Notes under the pieces: model-generated | The model's input: the letters and a program-made list of their open reading frames with translations, nothing else | Told to the model about the DNA's origin: nothing | The model's database searches: none | In this document: positions 44,815 to 54,834 of the stretch, in pieces | How positions within the stretch are numbered: position 1 is the stretch's first letter | Layout: each line of letters begins with the position of its first letter | Source of the DNA: Gammaproteobacteria bacterium | GTDB lineage: Bacteria > Pseudomonadota > Gammaproteobacteria > Pseudomonadales > Pseudohongiellaceae | Direction of reading: 5' to 3' | Assembly (NCBI GenBank): GCA_030682575.1 | Contig: JAUXNX010000013.1 | Span: forward strand, 1 to 64,000 | Length of the DNA stretch: 64,000 bases | Position numbers and translations under genes: made by a program

Positions 44815-46056
44815 TTGTTCTGGTTTCTTGCTGCTGCGCTGGTTGTTCTGGCGATTCTTTTCGTGTTGCTGCCACTGTGGCAATTTCATCGAGCTGGCGA
44901 TAGCAGTCGTGCGCGTCGCGAACAAGCGAATCTGCTGATTTTTCAGGAGCGCATTGCCGAGCTTGAAGCGGAGCGCGCGGCAGGCATATTGGAAGAGGAA
45001 AACTTCAATGCACTGAAGAGCGAGCTGCAGCGCAGCCTGTTGTCTGACGTGGAAGGAGCTGCTCCGCAAAAGACAGAAGGTGCAGGGACAGCATCCACTC
45101 TGTCGCCCAGTCGCCTGATTCCCCTCGTGATGGTACTGCTGATTTTGCCAGCCAGCTATTTTCTTTATCAACAGTGGGGGTATCAGAACGAACTGGCGCT
45201 GGCGCAGTTGGGAGAAAGAACGCGCGAAAGCGCCAACAATCCACAGGAAGCTCGCGACTTGATCTTCGCCATTGGTGACATTGTACAGGCAGAGCCAGAC
45301 AATGCGTGGGCCTGGTACTTTCTTGCACAAAACCTTGTTAACCTTGGCCAGTTTCCAGAAGCGGCGATGTCACTGGAGCGGTCTGCTTCCCTGATCGAGC
45401 AGCCTCAAGACAAAGTTGTGGTTCTTGGTCAATATGCCTTTCTGGAATACATGCTGGCGGAACAGCAGATCACCGATAAAGTGCAGGGCATTATCAATGA
45501 GGCTCAGCTCATCGACCCGAATCAATTACTGATTTTGCAGATACTCAGTATGGATGCTGAACAGCGCCAGGACTATCAGGCTGCAATTACTTATTGGCGC
45601 AGAGTGTTGCAGCGGACACCTCCGGGGCCGGAAGCAGACATGATCCAGGTGCGAATCGCTGATGCCCAGCAGATGCTGGCAACTGCCAATGACAATCAGA
45701 TCGATGTGGCATCCGGGCCGACTATCGACGTTGAATTGTCCTTGTCTCCGGAACTCGACTTGCCCGCCGACACCCGTGTATTTGTCTCCGCACTTGAACT
45801 CAATGGTCGCGGTCAGCCGCTGGCAGCGGAAGTACTGACAGTAGGTGATCTGCCGACCACTATCACGCTTGATAACTCTGACGCTGTCGGACCGTTCAAT
45901 ATTTCGTCGGCAGAGATGGTCTACATCGTGGCAACTGCTTCGTCCTCAGGCACAGCCAACGTTCAATCGGGTGACTACCAGACTCGCACAGAGGCTTTCG
46001 CCCATATAAACAGTCACGCTATTATCCAACTCGTCATCAAGGACATTGTCCCGTAA
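44815..46056 (+). CDS. ccmI: Cytochrome c biogenesis protein CcmI
   Basis: A 413-residue apocytochrome c chaperone. It has an N-terminal helix (about 2-20), a coiled coil with ERIAELEAERAAG, and a second membrane helix near 100-115. A TPR region (about 140-290) and a C-terminal beta domain (about 300-410) follow. The start is TTG, supported by AGGGGGA at 44804-44810. It closes the ccm operon, 96 bases after ccmH. Confidence 0.9.
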   Translation: MFWFLAAALVVLAILFVLLPLWQFHRAGDSSRARREQANLLIFQERIAELEAERAAGILEEENFNALKSELQRSLLSDVEGAAPQKTEGAGTASTLSPSRLIPLVMVLLILPASYFLYQQWGYQNELALAQLGERTRESANNPQEARDLIFAIGDIVQAEPDNAWAWYFLAQNLVNLGQFPEAAMSLERSASLIEQPQDKVVVLGQYAFLEYMLAEQQITDKVQGIINEAQLIDPNQLLILQILSMDAEQRQDYQAAITYWRRVLQRTPPGPEADMIQVRIADAQQMLATANDNQIDVASGPTIDVELSLSPELDLPADTRVFVSALELNGRGQPLAAEVLTVGDLPTTITLDNSDAVGPFNISSAEMVYIVATASSSGTANVQSGDYQTRTEAFAHINSHAIIQLVIKDIVP

Positions 46057-46131
46057 GGACATGGTTCCCTGTGGCCGAGCTGCGACCGTGGGGGGAGTGG
46101 CCGGAATAATAACAACAGAGAGGGGGCGGAC

Positions 46132-47751
46132 ATGCTTGGAATCATGATGGACAAGCAATTGAATATTGCTGATATCCTGGAGTACGCAGCGCAATACAAT
46201 ACCGATGCCGAGATAGTGACACGACAAGTGGAAGGCGGTATCCACCGGTATGATTACCGCTCTGCGCTGCGCAGAACCAAGCAGCTGGCCAACGCATTGC
46301 AGTCCCTTGGTGTAGAACAGGGCGATCGCATAGCGACACTGGCGTGGAATACCTACCGACACTTCGAAATCTACTACGCTGTCTCCGGCATGGGTGCAGT
46401 CACGCACACCATCAACCCCCGCCTGTTTGCCGAACAGATCATCTACATCATCAATCATGCAGAAGACAAATACATCTTCGTCGACCTGACCTTCGTGCCC
46501 CTGCTGGAGGCAATCAAGGACCATATTCCGGTGGTGAAAGGTTTTGTCGTGATGACGGACAAGGCGCACATGCCGACGTCGTCGCTGCCGAACCTGATGT
46601 GTTACGAAGATCTCATTGCGCCGCATTCAGAAGATTTCGCGTGGCCTGAGTTTGATGAGAAGACAGCAGCAGGACTTTGTTATACCTCGGGAACGACAGG
46701 CCATCCGAAAGGGGTCATGTATTCCCATCGCTCCACAGTGATTCATGCCGTATCTGCGTGTCGATCGTCGGCGTTGAATCTGGGGCCGTTGTCGCGCGTG
46801 CTGCCAGTGGTGCCAATGTTTCATGTCTGCGCCTGGGGCATTCCCTACAGCTCGCCGATCGCCGGCTCCAGCATCATTTTCCCCGGAGCAGGTATGGATG
46901 GCGCTTCGCTCTATGAACTGATCGACACAGAGAAGGCCAGTGCGCTGCTGGGTGTGCCCACAGTATGGCTGGGGCTGCTCAATTACATTGAATCAATCAA
47001 TGGGAATCTGGACAGTGTCGAGAACGTGGTCATCGGCGGTTCTGCGGCGCCACGCTCCATGATGGAGAAGTTTCAGGATGTGTACGGGGTATTCCCGATC
47101 CACGCCTGGGGCATGACCGAGATGAGTCCGATGGGCAGCCTTTGTGCGAAAACCCCGTACCTTATGGCGGCTGACAAGGAAGCGCGTGCTCGGGTGCAGT
47201 CGAAGCAGGGGCGGGCCGTATTCGGCGTGGAAATGAAGATCGTCGACGATCAGGATCAGGCGCTGCCGCACGATGGCAAGACCTTTGGCAAATTGATGGT
47301 CAGAGGTCCCTGGGTCGCAAGTGGTTATTACAAGAACGATGACCGCTCCGCATTCCGGGACGGCTGGTTCGATACGGGAGATGTCTCCACGATCGATGCT
47401 GACGGTTACATGCAGATCGTGGATCGCAGCAAGGATGTGATCAAGTCGGGGGGCGAGTGGATCAGCTCCATCGAGCTGGAGAATCATGCCGTAGGACACA
47501 AGGCTGTTGCCGAGGCCTGCGTTGTGGGTATTGCGCATCCCAAATGGGATGAGCGTCCATTGCTGCTGATTGTGCGCAAGCCGGATGCAGACTGCAGCAA
47601 AGAGGATATAATCGGCTTCCTCGATGACAAGGTCGCGAAGTGGTGGATCCCGGACGATGTTGTCTTCGTGGACTCGCTTCCGCATACTGCCACTGGCAAG
47701 TTGCTCAAAACCGAGGTCAGGGCAAAGTTTGAAAGACATTATCTCGAATGA
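46132..47751 (+). CDS. Fatty-acid/acyl-CoA ligase (AMP-binding, AlkK/DmdB-like)
   Basis: A 539-residue acyl-adenylate/thioester-forming ligase. The P-loop YTSGTTGHPKG, the A5-type motif HAWGMTEMSP, GWFDTGD and the C-terminal GEWISSIELEN and PHTATGKLLKTE motifs are all present. Its form is that of medium-chain acyl-CoA ligases (AlkK) and methylmercaptopropionyl-CoA ligase (DmdB); sequence alone does not settle the substrate. GGGGGCGGA lies just before the ATG. Flanking genes give no pathway hint. Confidence 0.88.
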   Translation: MLGIMMDKQLNIADILEYAAQYNTDAEIVTRQVEGGIHRYDYRSALRRTKQLANALQSLGVEQGDRIATLAWNTYRHFEIYYAVSGMGAVTHTINPRLFAEQIIYIINHAEDKYIFVDLTFVPLLEAIKDHIPVVKGFVVMTDKAHMPTSSLPNLMCYEDLIAPHSEDFAWPEFDEKTAAGLCYTSGTTGHPKGVMYSHRSTVIHAVSACRSSALNLGPLSRVLPVVPMFHVCAWGIPYSSPIAGSSIIFPGAGMDGASLYELIDTEKASALLGVPTVWLGLLNYIESINGNLDSVENVVIGGSAAPRSMMEKFQDVYGVFPIHAWGMTEMSPMGSLCAKTPYLMAADKEARARVQSKQGRAVFGVEMKIVDDQDQALPHDGKTFGKLMVRGPWVASGYYKNDDRSAFRDGWFDTGDVSTIDADGYMQIVDRSKDVIKSGGEWISSIELENHAVGHKAVAEACVVGIAHPKWDERPLLLIVRKPDADCSKEDIIGFLDDKVAKWWIPDDVVFVDSLPHTATGKLLKTEVRAKFERHYLE

Positions 47752-47791
47752 TGTCTGCATAGAGAGTCAAATTCTCTCTTGAGGAAGTGAA

Positions 47792-48808
47792 ATGAGTACA
47801 GCAATACAGCCAGCAGGCAGCACAGCGCTGATCGACAAGTTCGGTCGGCGGGTGGACTATATTCGCCTGTCGGTTACGGATCGCTGCGATTTCCGCTGTG
47901 TGTATTGCATGACGGAAGACATGACCTTCCTGCCGCGCAACGAAGTACTGTCCCTGGAAGAAATCTACCTGATCGCGCAAGCGTTCACCGAGCTTGGCGT
48001 CAACAAGATCCGTTTGACAGGTGGTGAACCGCTGGTGCGTAACAACGTGATGTCGCTGATTGACAGGCTTGGCAAACTGGATGGATTGAAGGAGCTGCTG
48101 CTGACGACCAATGGCGCACAGCTCGACAAGTTCGCAGCACCACTGCGTGCGGCTGGCGTGAACCGCATCAATATCAGCATAGATAGTCTGGATGCGGAGC
48201 GATTCCGGCGTATCTCCAGAGTCGGCAAGTTGGAGAGTGTGCTTGCGGGGATCGAGGCAGCCAGAGCGCAGAACTTCGAGAGAATTCGTCTGAATGCAGT
48301 CATCATGAAAGGCTACAACGATGATGAAGTGCTGGCTCTGACTGAGTTTGCTCTCGCCAGGAATGTTGATCTCGCGTTCATTGAAGAAATGCCACTGGGC
48401 AACGCTTCTGACCACGATCGCGAGAGTACGGTATGCAGCAATGATTGGGTGAGAGAGATCATCTCCACCCGCTACGAACTTTTGCCAAGCACTGTGTCGA
48501 CTGCTGGTCCTTCGAAGTATTACAAGATTCCGGGGCATGAGAGTCGCATCGGCTTCATCTCTCCGGTCAGTCACAATTTCTGCAGCGACTGCAACAGGGT
48601 GCGGGTGACAGTGGAGGGACGTTTGCTGCTGTGTTTGGGCAACGAACACTCGGTGGATCTGCGTGCGATCCTGCGCAGTGAGAACAATGACATTGAAACT
48701 CTCAAGCAGGCTATTGTCGCGGCAATGGATCTGAAGCCTGAACGTCACCATTTTTATGAAAAAGATTACGCTCAGCCGATTCGCCTGATGAATATGACTG
48801 GCGGCTGA
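47792..48808 (+). CDS. moaA: GTP 3',8-cyclase MoaA
   Basis: A 338-residue radical-SAM enzyme for the first step of molybdopterin synthesis. The radical-SAM cysteines are Cys32, Cys36 and Cys39 ([10 protein letters not shown]). The second cluster is in [11 protein letters not shown] plus LLLCLG. The conserved C-terminal GG ends the protein. moaB follows 105 bases later, on the same strand. Confidence 0.96.
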   Translation: MSTAIQPAGSTALIDKFGRRVDYIRLSVTDRCDFRCVYCMTEDMTFLPRNEVLSLEEIYLIAQAFTELGVNKIRLTGGEPLVRNNVMSLIDRLGKLDGLKELLLTTNGAQLDKFAAPLRAAGVNRINISIDSLDAERFRRISRVGKLESVLAGIEAARAQNFERIRLNAVIMKGYNDDEVLALTEFALARNVDLAFIEEMPLGNASDHDRESTVCSNDWVREIISTRYELLPSTVSTAGPSKYYKIPGHESRIGFISPVSHNFCSDCNRVRVTVEGRLLLCLGNEHSVDLRAILRSENNDIETLKQAIVAAMDLKPERHHFYEKDYAQPIRLMNMTGG

Positions 48809-48913
48809 CATCTGCAGTAAAAGTCATGGACTGAATAGGCAAAGACCATCCATGTGCCCCTGTCGCATTCAGTATTTCTGATTCAACAATTCTGATGGAG
48901 TCCCGATTCAAAT

Positions 48914-49441
48914 ATGAGCATCACCGTATCTGATAGCAAGGCAGTCTTCACCCCGGTTCGCATTGCCGTCGTAACCGTCTCTGATACTCGGACAGAGGAG
49001 ACGGACAAGTCCGGCAATTATCTGGTTGAATGCGTGAATGCGGCGGGACACATTCTGGTCAGCAAACAAATCATCAAGGATGACACCTACAAACTACGTG
49101 CAGCGGTTGCCACGCATATTGCCGATGACAATGTGCAGGCAGTGCTCCTTACCGGCGGTACGGGCTTCACGTTTCGAGACAACACAGTCAAGGCAGTCAC
49201 TCCTCTACTGGAGATGCATATAGAAGGATTTGGTGAGCTGTTCAGGTATCTGTCTCATGCCGAAATTGGCAATTCGACAATACAGTCACGCGCATTCGCG
49301 GGATTGAGCAATGGGACCATAGTGTTTTGCATGCCGGGATCACCGGGTGCATGCAGGACTGCGTGGGAAGGTATCGTGGCGCAGCAGCTTGATAGTCGTC
49401 ACAAGCCGTGCAATTTCGTGGACAAACTCAAGAAGCCTTGA
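48914..49441 (+). CDS. moaB: Molybdenum cofactor protein MoaB
   Basis: A 175-residue MoaB/MogA-type protein that probably adenylylates molybdopterin. It has VTVSDTRTEETDKSG, the TGGTGFTFRDNT loop and MPGSPGACRTAWEGI. A strong hairpin follows 83 bases after its stop. Confidence 0.94.
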   Translation: MSITVSDSKAVFTPVRIAVVTVSDTRTEETDKSGNYLVECVNAAGHILVSKQIIKDDTYKLRAAVATHIADDNVQAVLLTGGTGFTFRDNTVKAVTPLLEMHIEGFGELFRYLSHAEIGNSTIQSRAFAGLSNGTIVFCMPGSPGACRTAWEGIVAQQLDSRHKPCNFVDKLKKP

Positions 49442-49523
49442 TGGTTTCTTTAGAAGACTTTTGCGTTGCCGAAAGATCCTGAGTTCGACAGCAGCACCGT
49501 TCGCAATTTTCTGTATCAGGCAA

Positions 49524-49575
49524 ATGTCCGACATGAGACCTTGACCAAGTTGGTCGCCGTCTTATGTCGGGACAT
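49524..49575. terminator. Long nested hairpin downstream of moaB
   Basis: ATGTCCGACATGAGAC (49524-49539) pairs with GTCTTATGTCGGGACAT (49559-49575) with one bulge and one G-U pair. An inner GACCAA-g-TTGGTC stem sits in the loop. No T-run follows. It could end the moaAB transcript or be a structured RNA. Confidence 0.45.
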
Positions 49576-49663
49576 CTGGTTGTCAACGTGCTCTTGTTGT
49601 GAACTTTGCATAAGCTGTTCCCTGATTGGGAGGATTTTGTTCGGCACCAGGGCCGACCCCGAA

Positions 49664-49765
49664 TCAGGCAACGGCAAGCATTGTCAGGAAAGGTACGGCA
49701 ACAGACGCAGCAACAATTGCTACTGATACAAGCGCGGCACGGGCATTAACGAATACATCACTCAT
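49664..49765 (-). CDS. Putative 33-residue hydrophobic small protein
   Basis: The peptide starts MSDVFVNARAALVSVAIVAA, continues in hydrophobic residues and ends LAVA, so it could span a membrane once. AGGAA lies eight bases before its ATG. A dyad at 49621-49668 just after the stop could be its terminator. I know no family for it, and translation is unproven. Confidence 0.45.
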   Translation of the reverse strand: MSDVFVNARAALVSVAIVAASVAVPFLTMLAVA

Positions 49766-49913
49766 TTTTGGTTCCTAATGAAAAAGTTGATTTGGTGTTA
49801 CCTGTCTTCATCAAGCAACGGGGCGCATGGTAACATAAAGGTCTAATAAAGTAACACATAAATCTTTTCGGGATTTATTGTAACGGTGGTGACACGCTTC
49901 ACAAACTCACCTC

Positions 49914-50798
49914 ATGGTCGGGATAGCCCACCAAAATCGCAGGAATTTTCTTTTGATTGAAGACATCGAATCGTCAAATGCCCTTGAAGGTCAGGTTGTG
50001 GCAGTACCCGAAAGCCGCCAATTGGATATCCTGGTGGACCTGTTGTTACGGCGCGGAGCGAAAGTGTTGCGGGTGCCTCTGGTGTCCATATTGGATGCTC
50101 CGGATCCTGTGCCCATTGAGCGTTGGTTGAGTGAATTCATTGCCAATCCGCCTGACTATCTGATTGTGTTGACCGGAGAGGGTTTGCGAAGGCTGTGTGG
50201 GGTGGCCGAGAGAAGTGGATTTTTGCAGGACTTCATTGCGGGTCTTGGCAAGGTGTGCAAGATATGCCGTGGACCGAAACCTGGCCGAGCTCTCAAGGAG
50301 CTGGATCTGAAGCCGGATATGCTCGGCAAGGAGCCAACCACACCGGGCATCATTGCAGCTCTTGATGAATTGGACTTGCAGGACAAACGCGTTGCGGTAC
50401 AACTCTATGGAGAGGAGCCAAATCAATTACTCATAGGCTATCTGCACAGTAGAGGCGCCTTGGTGAGCAGCGTAGCACCTTATATTTATGCTCCTGACTC
50501 CGATGAACACAAGGTAGTGGAGCTCATCAACGATCTGACCGAGGGGCGGATCACCATGATGACGTTTACAAGTCAGCCACAGTTCATTCGTTTGCAGGAA
50601 GTGGCACGTAAGGCAGGGATAGAAGAACGCCTTCTTTCTGGACTGTCGAAAGTCAGTATTGCTGCTGTAGGGCCGGTCGTTGCTGATCAGTTACGTGCCG
50701 CTGGTGTCGCAGTAGCGGTAATGCCAGAGTCGCTGTTCTTCATGAAGCCCATGGTAACGGAGCTGGTGAAGTTGGCCAGATCCGGCTCTGCGGGCTAA
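49914..50798 (+). CDS. Uroporphyrinogen-III synthase family protein (HemD-like)
   Basis: A 294-residue, two-lobed HemD-fold protein. The start of the fold is [28 protein letters not shown] (lobe 2) and the late [16 protein letters not shown]-like stretch (here [16 protein letters not shown]) are typical. HemD closes hydroxymethylbilane to uroporphyrinogen III. The gene is not next to hemC, so it may be the main HemD or a paralogue. The first 25 residues are not part of the fold, and the true start may be later. Confidence 0.75.
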   Translation: MVGIAHQNRRNFLLIEDIESSNALEGQVVAVPESRQLDILVDLLLRRGAKVLRVPLVSILDAPDPVPIERWLSEFIANPPDYLIVLTGEGLRRLCGVAERSGFLQDFIAGLGKVCKICRGPKPGRALKELDLKPDMLGKEPTTPGIIAALDELDLQDKRVAVQLYGEEPNQLLIGYLHSRGALVSSVAPYIYAPDSDEHKVVELINDLTEGRITMMTFTSQPQFIRLQEVARKAGIEERLLSGLSKVSIAAVGPVVADQLRAAGVAVAVMPESLFFMKPMVTELVKLARSGSAG

Positions 50799-50838
50799 GA
50801 TTCGAGTGAAAATCAGATTGTTTGTGAGGTTTGCATTG

Positions 50839-51432
50839 ATGCGAAAAATAATCCGGGGTCTTGTGCTGCTGGCTGTTGTAATGCCAGGGCAAGGTCTGCA
50901 TGCGCAGAATCTGATGGCGTCCATTGTCACAGATAAGGGTGTAATGGAAGTCGAACTGAACGAACAGGCGGCACCGACGACCGTCGCCAGTTTCGTCAAT
51001 CTGGCGCAGCGTGGATTCTTTGACGGACTTACCTTTCACCGCGTGGAACGGAATTTCATGGTCCAGGGTGGCGATCCGCTGGGAACCGGTACAGGAGGTC
51101 CTGGTTATCGGTTCTCTGGTGAGACCATTCTCAAGCATACCCGTCCCGGCACGCTGTCCATGGCCAACAGCGGCCCTGGCACGGATGGCAGTCAGTTCTT
51201 CATCACGCATGTGGCAACTCCACATCTGGACGGTAAGCATTCTGTATTTGGCAGGGTAACCAGCGGATTGGAAACTGTTTACAGAATTACCCGAGGCGAT
51301 GTTATTCGCAGTATCACCATCAGTGGCGATACGAGCGCACTGATGGTTCGCAAACAAGCCGATCTGGCGCGATGGAATGCAGTGCTGGATGAGGGTTTTC
51401 CCGATTTGAGGCCGACTGGCGCGTCGAACTGA
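50839..51432 (+). CDS. Periplasmic cyclophilin-type peptidyl-prolyl isomerase
   Basis: A 197-residue PpiA-like isomerase. A signal peptide (about residues 1-22, ending LHAQ) precedes the cyclophilin domain with [31 protein letters not shown] and [12 protein letters not shown]. The catalytic Arg in FHRV and the Phe in QFF are retained. A GTG at 50806 is an alternative start. The gene lies 40 bases after the HemD-like gene. Confidence 0.92.
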   Translation: MRKIIRGLVLLAVVMPGQGLHAQNLMASIVTDKGVMEVELNEQAAPTTVASFVNLAQRGFFDGLTFHRVERNFMVQGGDPLGTGTGGPGYRFSGETILKHTRPGTLSMANSGPGTDGSQFFITHVATPHLDGKHSVFGRVTSGLETVYRITRGDVIRSITISGDTSALMVRKQADLARWNAVLDEGFPDLRPTGASN

Positions 51433-51452
51433 AGCGCGCCAGCGGTCGGTCA

Positions 51453-51752
51453 TCAGGGCAGAACCTGCTTGAAGGGCTTTACAACAACATTGCGGAATAC
51501 TCCAGCTGTGACATAGGGGTCCTCGTTTGCCCAGGTACGGGCCTCTTCCAGTGAATCAAAGCTGGCGACGATCAGACTACCTGTGAATCCTGCCGTGCCG
51601 GGATCGTTGCTGTCCACTGCCGGATGTGGGCCCGCGAGAATAATCCTGTGCTGAGCGGACATCGATTGCAGGCGTTCAAGATGTGCGGGCCGGGCCGCGA
51701 CCCTTAATAGCAGGCTGTCGGGAACATCTTCGCAGATAATGGCATAGAGCAT
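51453..51752 (-). CDS. YciI family protein
   Basis: A 99-residue small dimeric ferredoxin-like protein with the YciI signatures LRVAARPAHLERL and LEEARTWANEDPYVTAGVF. The family's His-Asp pair is seen as the histidine in PAHL and the Asp in EDPY. Its role is unknown. It is divergent from the YciO-like gene, a partner neighbour in many gammaproteobacteria. Confidence 0.88.
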   Translation of the reverse strand: MLYAIICEDVPDSLLLRVAARPAHLERLQSMSAQHRIILAGPHPAVDSNDPGTAGFTGSLIVASFDSLEEARTWANEDPYVTAGVFRNVVVKPFKQVLP

Positions 51753-51888
51753 TCGTCATTTTCCTCTTGGTATCTCCGGGTTTCGAGGCTGTTATGGTAA
51801 TCGATTTGTAGGGGGCAGTCTGTTATTGTTCCGCCCCATTGCAAGTCCGCTCTGGAGACTTTTCAATCCATAAGGCAGCACGAAATTC

Positions 51889-52509
51889 ATGGCGCAGTTT
51901 CTCGAAATTCATTCTCAAAACCCCGAACCCAGACTGATCAAACAGGCGGTCAAGGAGCTGCTCGCCGGTGGGGTGATTGTCTACCCCACGGATTCCACGT
52001 ATGCCTTCGGTTGTCATATTGGCGACAAGGATGCGATTGAACGCATTCGCCGTATCCGACAACTGGATGATCGCCACAATTTGACGCTGGTATGCGCTGA
52101 TCTTTCATCCATCGCGACGTATGCCAAGGTTCCCAATAGCGCCTATCGGCTACTGAAAGCCTACACCCCCGGACCGTATACCTTCATTCTGACGGCGACC
52201 GCTGAAGTGCCCAGACGACTTATGCATCCCAAGCGCAAGACCATCGGGTTGCGCGTGCCGAACAACGCTGTGGCCCAGGCATTGCTGGCAGAACTGGGCG
52301 AGCCGATCATGAGCACCAGTCTCATTCTGCCCGGCGAGAGCGACCCTTTGATCGATATTCACGAGATCCGCGAAAGGCTCGAACGCAGTGTTGACCTGAT
52401 CATCGATAGTGGTGCCTGTGGCCTGGAGCCCACCACTGTCATTGATCTGGTGGATGGTGCTGTAGAGGTGGTGCGGGTCGGCAAGGGTGATCCAGCTCCA
52501 TTTCAATAG
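51889..52509 (+). CDS. YciO/Sua5-YrdC family protein
   Basis: A 206-residue YrdC-fold protein. YPTDSTYAFGCHIGD, the KRKTIGLRVPN block and the late STSLILPGE are conserved. It belongs to the YciO branch, whose relation to threonylcarbamoyl-adenylate synthesis (TsaC/Sua5) is not settled. It is typically found with trpS and scpAB, as here. Confidence 0.85.
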   Translation: MAQFLEIHSQNPEPRLIKQAVKELLAGGVIVYPTDSTYAFGCHIGDKDAIERIRRIRQLDDRHNLTLVCADLSSIATYAKVPNSAYRLLKAYTPGPYTFILTATAEVPRRLMHPKRKTIGLRVPNNAVAQALLAELGEPIMSTSLILPGESDPLIDIHEIRERLERSVDLIIDSGACGLEPTTVIDLVDGAVEVVRVGKGDPAPFQ

Positions 52510-52640
52510 TCAGTCGCAGGCGGCACAGCGGGCGTGAGTTGCGGCGCAACACACTGCTGACGGCAGAAAAATAATCGTATTCAAACAGGCCATCTGCGAT
52601 AATGCCGCCCTTGAAAAGAGCCCAAAAAAGGGGAGCAAGT

Positions 52641-53855
52641 TTGTCTATCGCCAAATCGCAGCAACGTGTCCTGTCCGGCATGCGCCCCACAGGGAAGTTA
52701 CACCTCGGACACCTGCATGGCGTCCTGAAAAATTGGGTAAAACTACAGCACGAATACGAGTGTTTCTTCTTTGTTGCCGACTGGCACGCCCTTACCACTC
52801 ATTACAGTGATCCGCGTATCCTCGAAGAGAGCGTCTTTGACATGGTCATCGACTGGTTGTCCGTGGGTGTTGATCCGCAAGCGGCTGCGCTGTTCGTGCA
52901 ATCCCGAGTGCCTGAGCATGCCGAGCTGCATCTGCTGCTGTCCATGATTACTCCGCTGGGCTGGCTTGAGCGTGTGCCCAGCTACAAGGACCAACAGGAC
53001 AAGCTGCGCGACAAGGATCTGGAGACTTATGGCTTTCTTGGCTACCCGCTGCTGCAAAGCGCCGACATCCTGATCTACAAGGCAGGCATGGTGCCCGTTG
53101 GGGCAGACCAGGTCGCCCACGTGGAGCTGACCCGTGAAGTCGCACGCCGCTTCAATCACATGTATGGTCGTGAACCGAACTTCGTCGAACTGGCTGAGGC
53201 TGCAGTGCGCAAGATGGGCAAGAGCGCGAGCAAGCAGTTTTCCGGATATCGCACAGCTTATCAGGAGCAGGGCAATCAAGACGCACTGGATGCCGCACGC
53301 CAGTTTATCCTGCAACAGCAGAATCTTTCCGGTGCAGACAAGGAACGCCTGCAAGGTTTCCTCGAAGGAACGGGTAAGACAATTCTTATTGAACCACAGG
53401 CTCTTCTGACTCCCGCAGCGAAGATGCCGGGACTGGACGGCCAGAAGATGTCCAAGTCATACAACAACACGATCTCCCTGCGCGAGCCGGTTGACCAGGT
53501 GCAGAAGAGGATTTTCACCATGCCGACCGACCCGGCCCGCGTCCGCAGGACAGATCCGGGCACACCCGAAAAATGTCCGGTGTGGCAGTTGCACGAAGTG
53601 TACTCGGACGACACCACGCGCGCCTGGGTACAGTCAGGATGCCGTAGCGCGGGCATTGGTTGTCTGGAATGCAAGAAGCCGGTGATTGATGCGGTGATTG
53701 CCGAGATCGAACCGATTCAGGTCATGGCGAGTGTCTATGAGAAAGATCCAGGTGCCGTCAAGGCGATCATGGCGGCGGGCAACGAGGCCGCGCGTGAATG
53801 TGCCGGGCGAACGTTGCAGGATGTTCGACAGGCGATGGGATTGAACTATCGATGA
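52641..53855 (+). CDS. trpS: Tryptophanyl-tRNA synthetase
   Basis: A 404-residue class Ic synthetase charging tRNA-Trp. HLGH (21-24) and KMSKS (269-273) are the class signatures. The C-terminal part carries Cys312-x21-Cys334-x6-Cys341-x2-Cys344, very close to the [4Fe-4S] motif known from Thermotoga TrpRS. The start TTG 52641 is chosen because AGGGGAG lies just upstream. The ATG at 52602 has no ribosome site. Confidence 0.93.
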   Translation: MSIAKSQQRVLSGMRPTGKLHLGHLHGVLKNWVKLQHEYECFFFVADWHALTTHYSDPRILEESVFDMVIDWLSVGVDPQAAALFVQSRVPEHAELHLLLSMITPLGWLERVPSYKDQQDKLRDKDLETYGFLGYPLLQSADILIYKAGMVPVGADQVAHVELTREVARRFNHMYGREPNFVELAEAAVRKMGKSASKQFSGYRTAYQEQGNQDALDAARQFILQQQNLSGADKERLQGFLEGTGKTILIEPQALLTPAAKMPGLDGQKMSKSYNNTISLREPVDQVQKRIFTMPTDPARVRRTDPGTPEKCPVWQLHEVYSDDTTRAWVQSGCRSAGIGCLECKKPVIDAVIAEIEPIQVMASVYEKDPGAVKAIMAAGNEAARECAGRTLQDVRQAMGLNYR

Positions 53856-53895
53856 GTTATTGATGGAACATTGATGCAACACAGGTGGATGCAAA

Positions 53896-54834
53896 GTGAC
53901 GGGTGACGAATTGGTGCCAGCAGCAGTGGATGAAGTGGAGGCAGATGCGCAGGAGCAGGCTGCGGATACTACTTTACCGCGCATCCGTCGCATGACTGCT
54001 GGGATGCGCAGATCCTTGACAGAGGGCACGAGCAATGGCAATGCAGATGGTTCTCAACAGGAGATGCCTTTCGCGTTCGTCGATGGCAAGGCTTTTACCG
54101 AGCTGCCTCAGGATCTCTACATTCCCCCCGATGCGCTCGAGGTTTTCCTGGAGGCATTCGAAGGGCCACTGGATCTGCTGCTGTATCTGATCAAGCGCCA
54201 GAACATCGACATTCTGGATATCAACGTGGCCGAGATTACGGATCAGTACATGGCTTACGTGGATCTCATGGAAGCCAGTCAGTTCGAACTGGCCGCTGAA
54301 TATCTGGTGATGGCGGCCATGCTGGCCGAGATCAAGTCGCGCATGCTGTTGCCGCGCAGCAGCGCTGATGAGGAAGATGAAGCAGACCCGCGCGCACAAC
54401 TGATCCGCCGCCTGCAGGAATACGAGCGCTACAAGAAAGCTGCGGAAGATATGGACGAGTTGCCACGCCTTGAGCGCGATCTTTACACTGCAGGTGCCGA
54501 GACTCCGCAGATGGAACGCAACTCGCCAGAACCTGTCGTGGAGCTGCGCGAAATTCTGATCTCTCTCGCCATTGTGCTGCGCCGCTCGGACATGTTCGAA
54601 CATCACCAGGTGCAGCGCGAGACGTTATCGACCCGCGAGAAAATGTCGGAAATTCTGGTACGACTGTCGAGTCAGCGGTTTGTGCCGCTGGTCTCGCTGC
54701 TGATGCGGGAAGAAGGAAGGCTGGGTGTTGTGGTCACCTTTCTGGCAATCATGGAACTCATGAAGGACGCCCTGATCGAAATAATCCAGAGCGAACCGTT
54801 TGGGCCCATACATTTGAAGGCACGCAGTGAATGA
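53896..54834 (+). CDS. scpA: Segregation and condensation protein A
   Basis: A 312-residue kleisin of the Smc-ScpAB condensin. The core begins at about residue 80 (FEGPLDLLLYLIKRQNIDILDI). An AAEYLVMAAMLAEIKSRMLLP helix pair and a C-terminal winged-helix region follow. The first 75 residues are an extra, acidic and poorly conserved extension. The start is GTG with AGGTGG upstream. Its stop overlaps scpB (ATGA). Confidence 0.93.
   Translation: MTGDELVPAAVDEVEADAQEQAADTTLPRIRRMTAGMRRSLTEGTSNGNADGSQQEMPFAFVDGKAFTELPQDLYIPPDALEVFLEAFEGPLDLLLYLIKRQNIDILDINVAEITDQYMAYVDLMEASQFELAAEYLVMAAMLAEIKSRMLLPRSSADEEDEADPRAQLIRRLQEYERYKKAAEDMDELPRLERDLYTAGAETPQMERNSPEPVVELREILISLAIVLRRSDMFEHHQVQRETLSTREKMSEILVRLSSQRFVPLVSLLMREEGRLGVVVTFLAIMELMKDALIEIIQSEPFGPIHLKARSE

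Larger units (their letters stand above)
49442..49913. other. moaB-hemD intergenic region
   Basis: These 472 bases hold the nested hairpin at 49524-49575, a second imperfect dyad (CCTGATT..AATCAGG, 49621-49668) and a small minus-strand ORF at 49664-49765. An AT-rich stretch with repeated GTAACA/GTGTTAC words follows (about 49794-49858), probably promoter sequence for the genes on either side. Confidence 0.5.

Noticed and set aside
47717-48811. 364-residue minus-strand ORF across moaA
   Set aside because: Antisense shadow of moaA, with no domain recognised.
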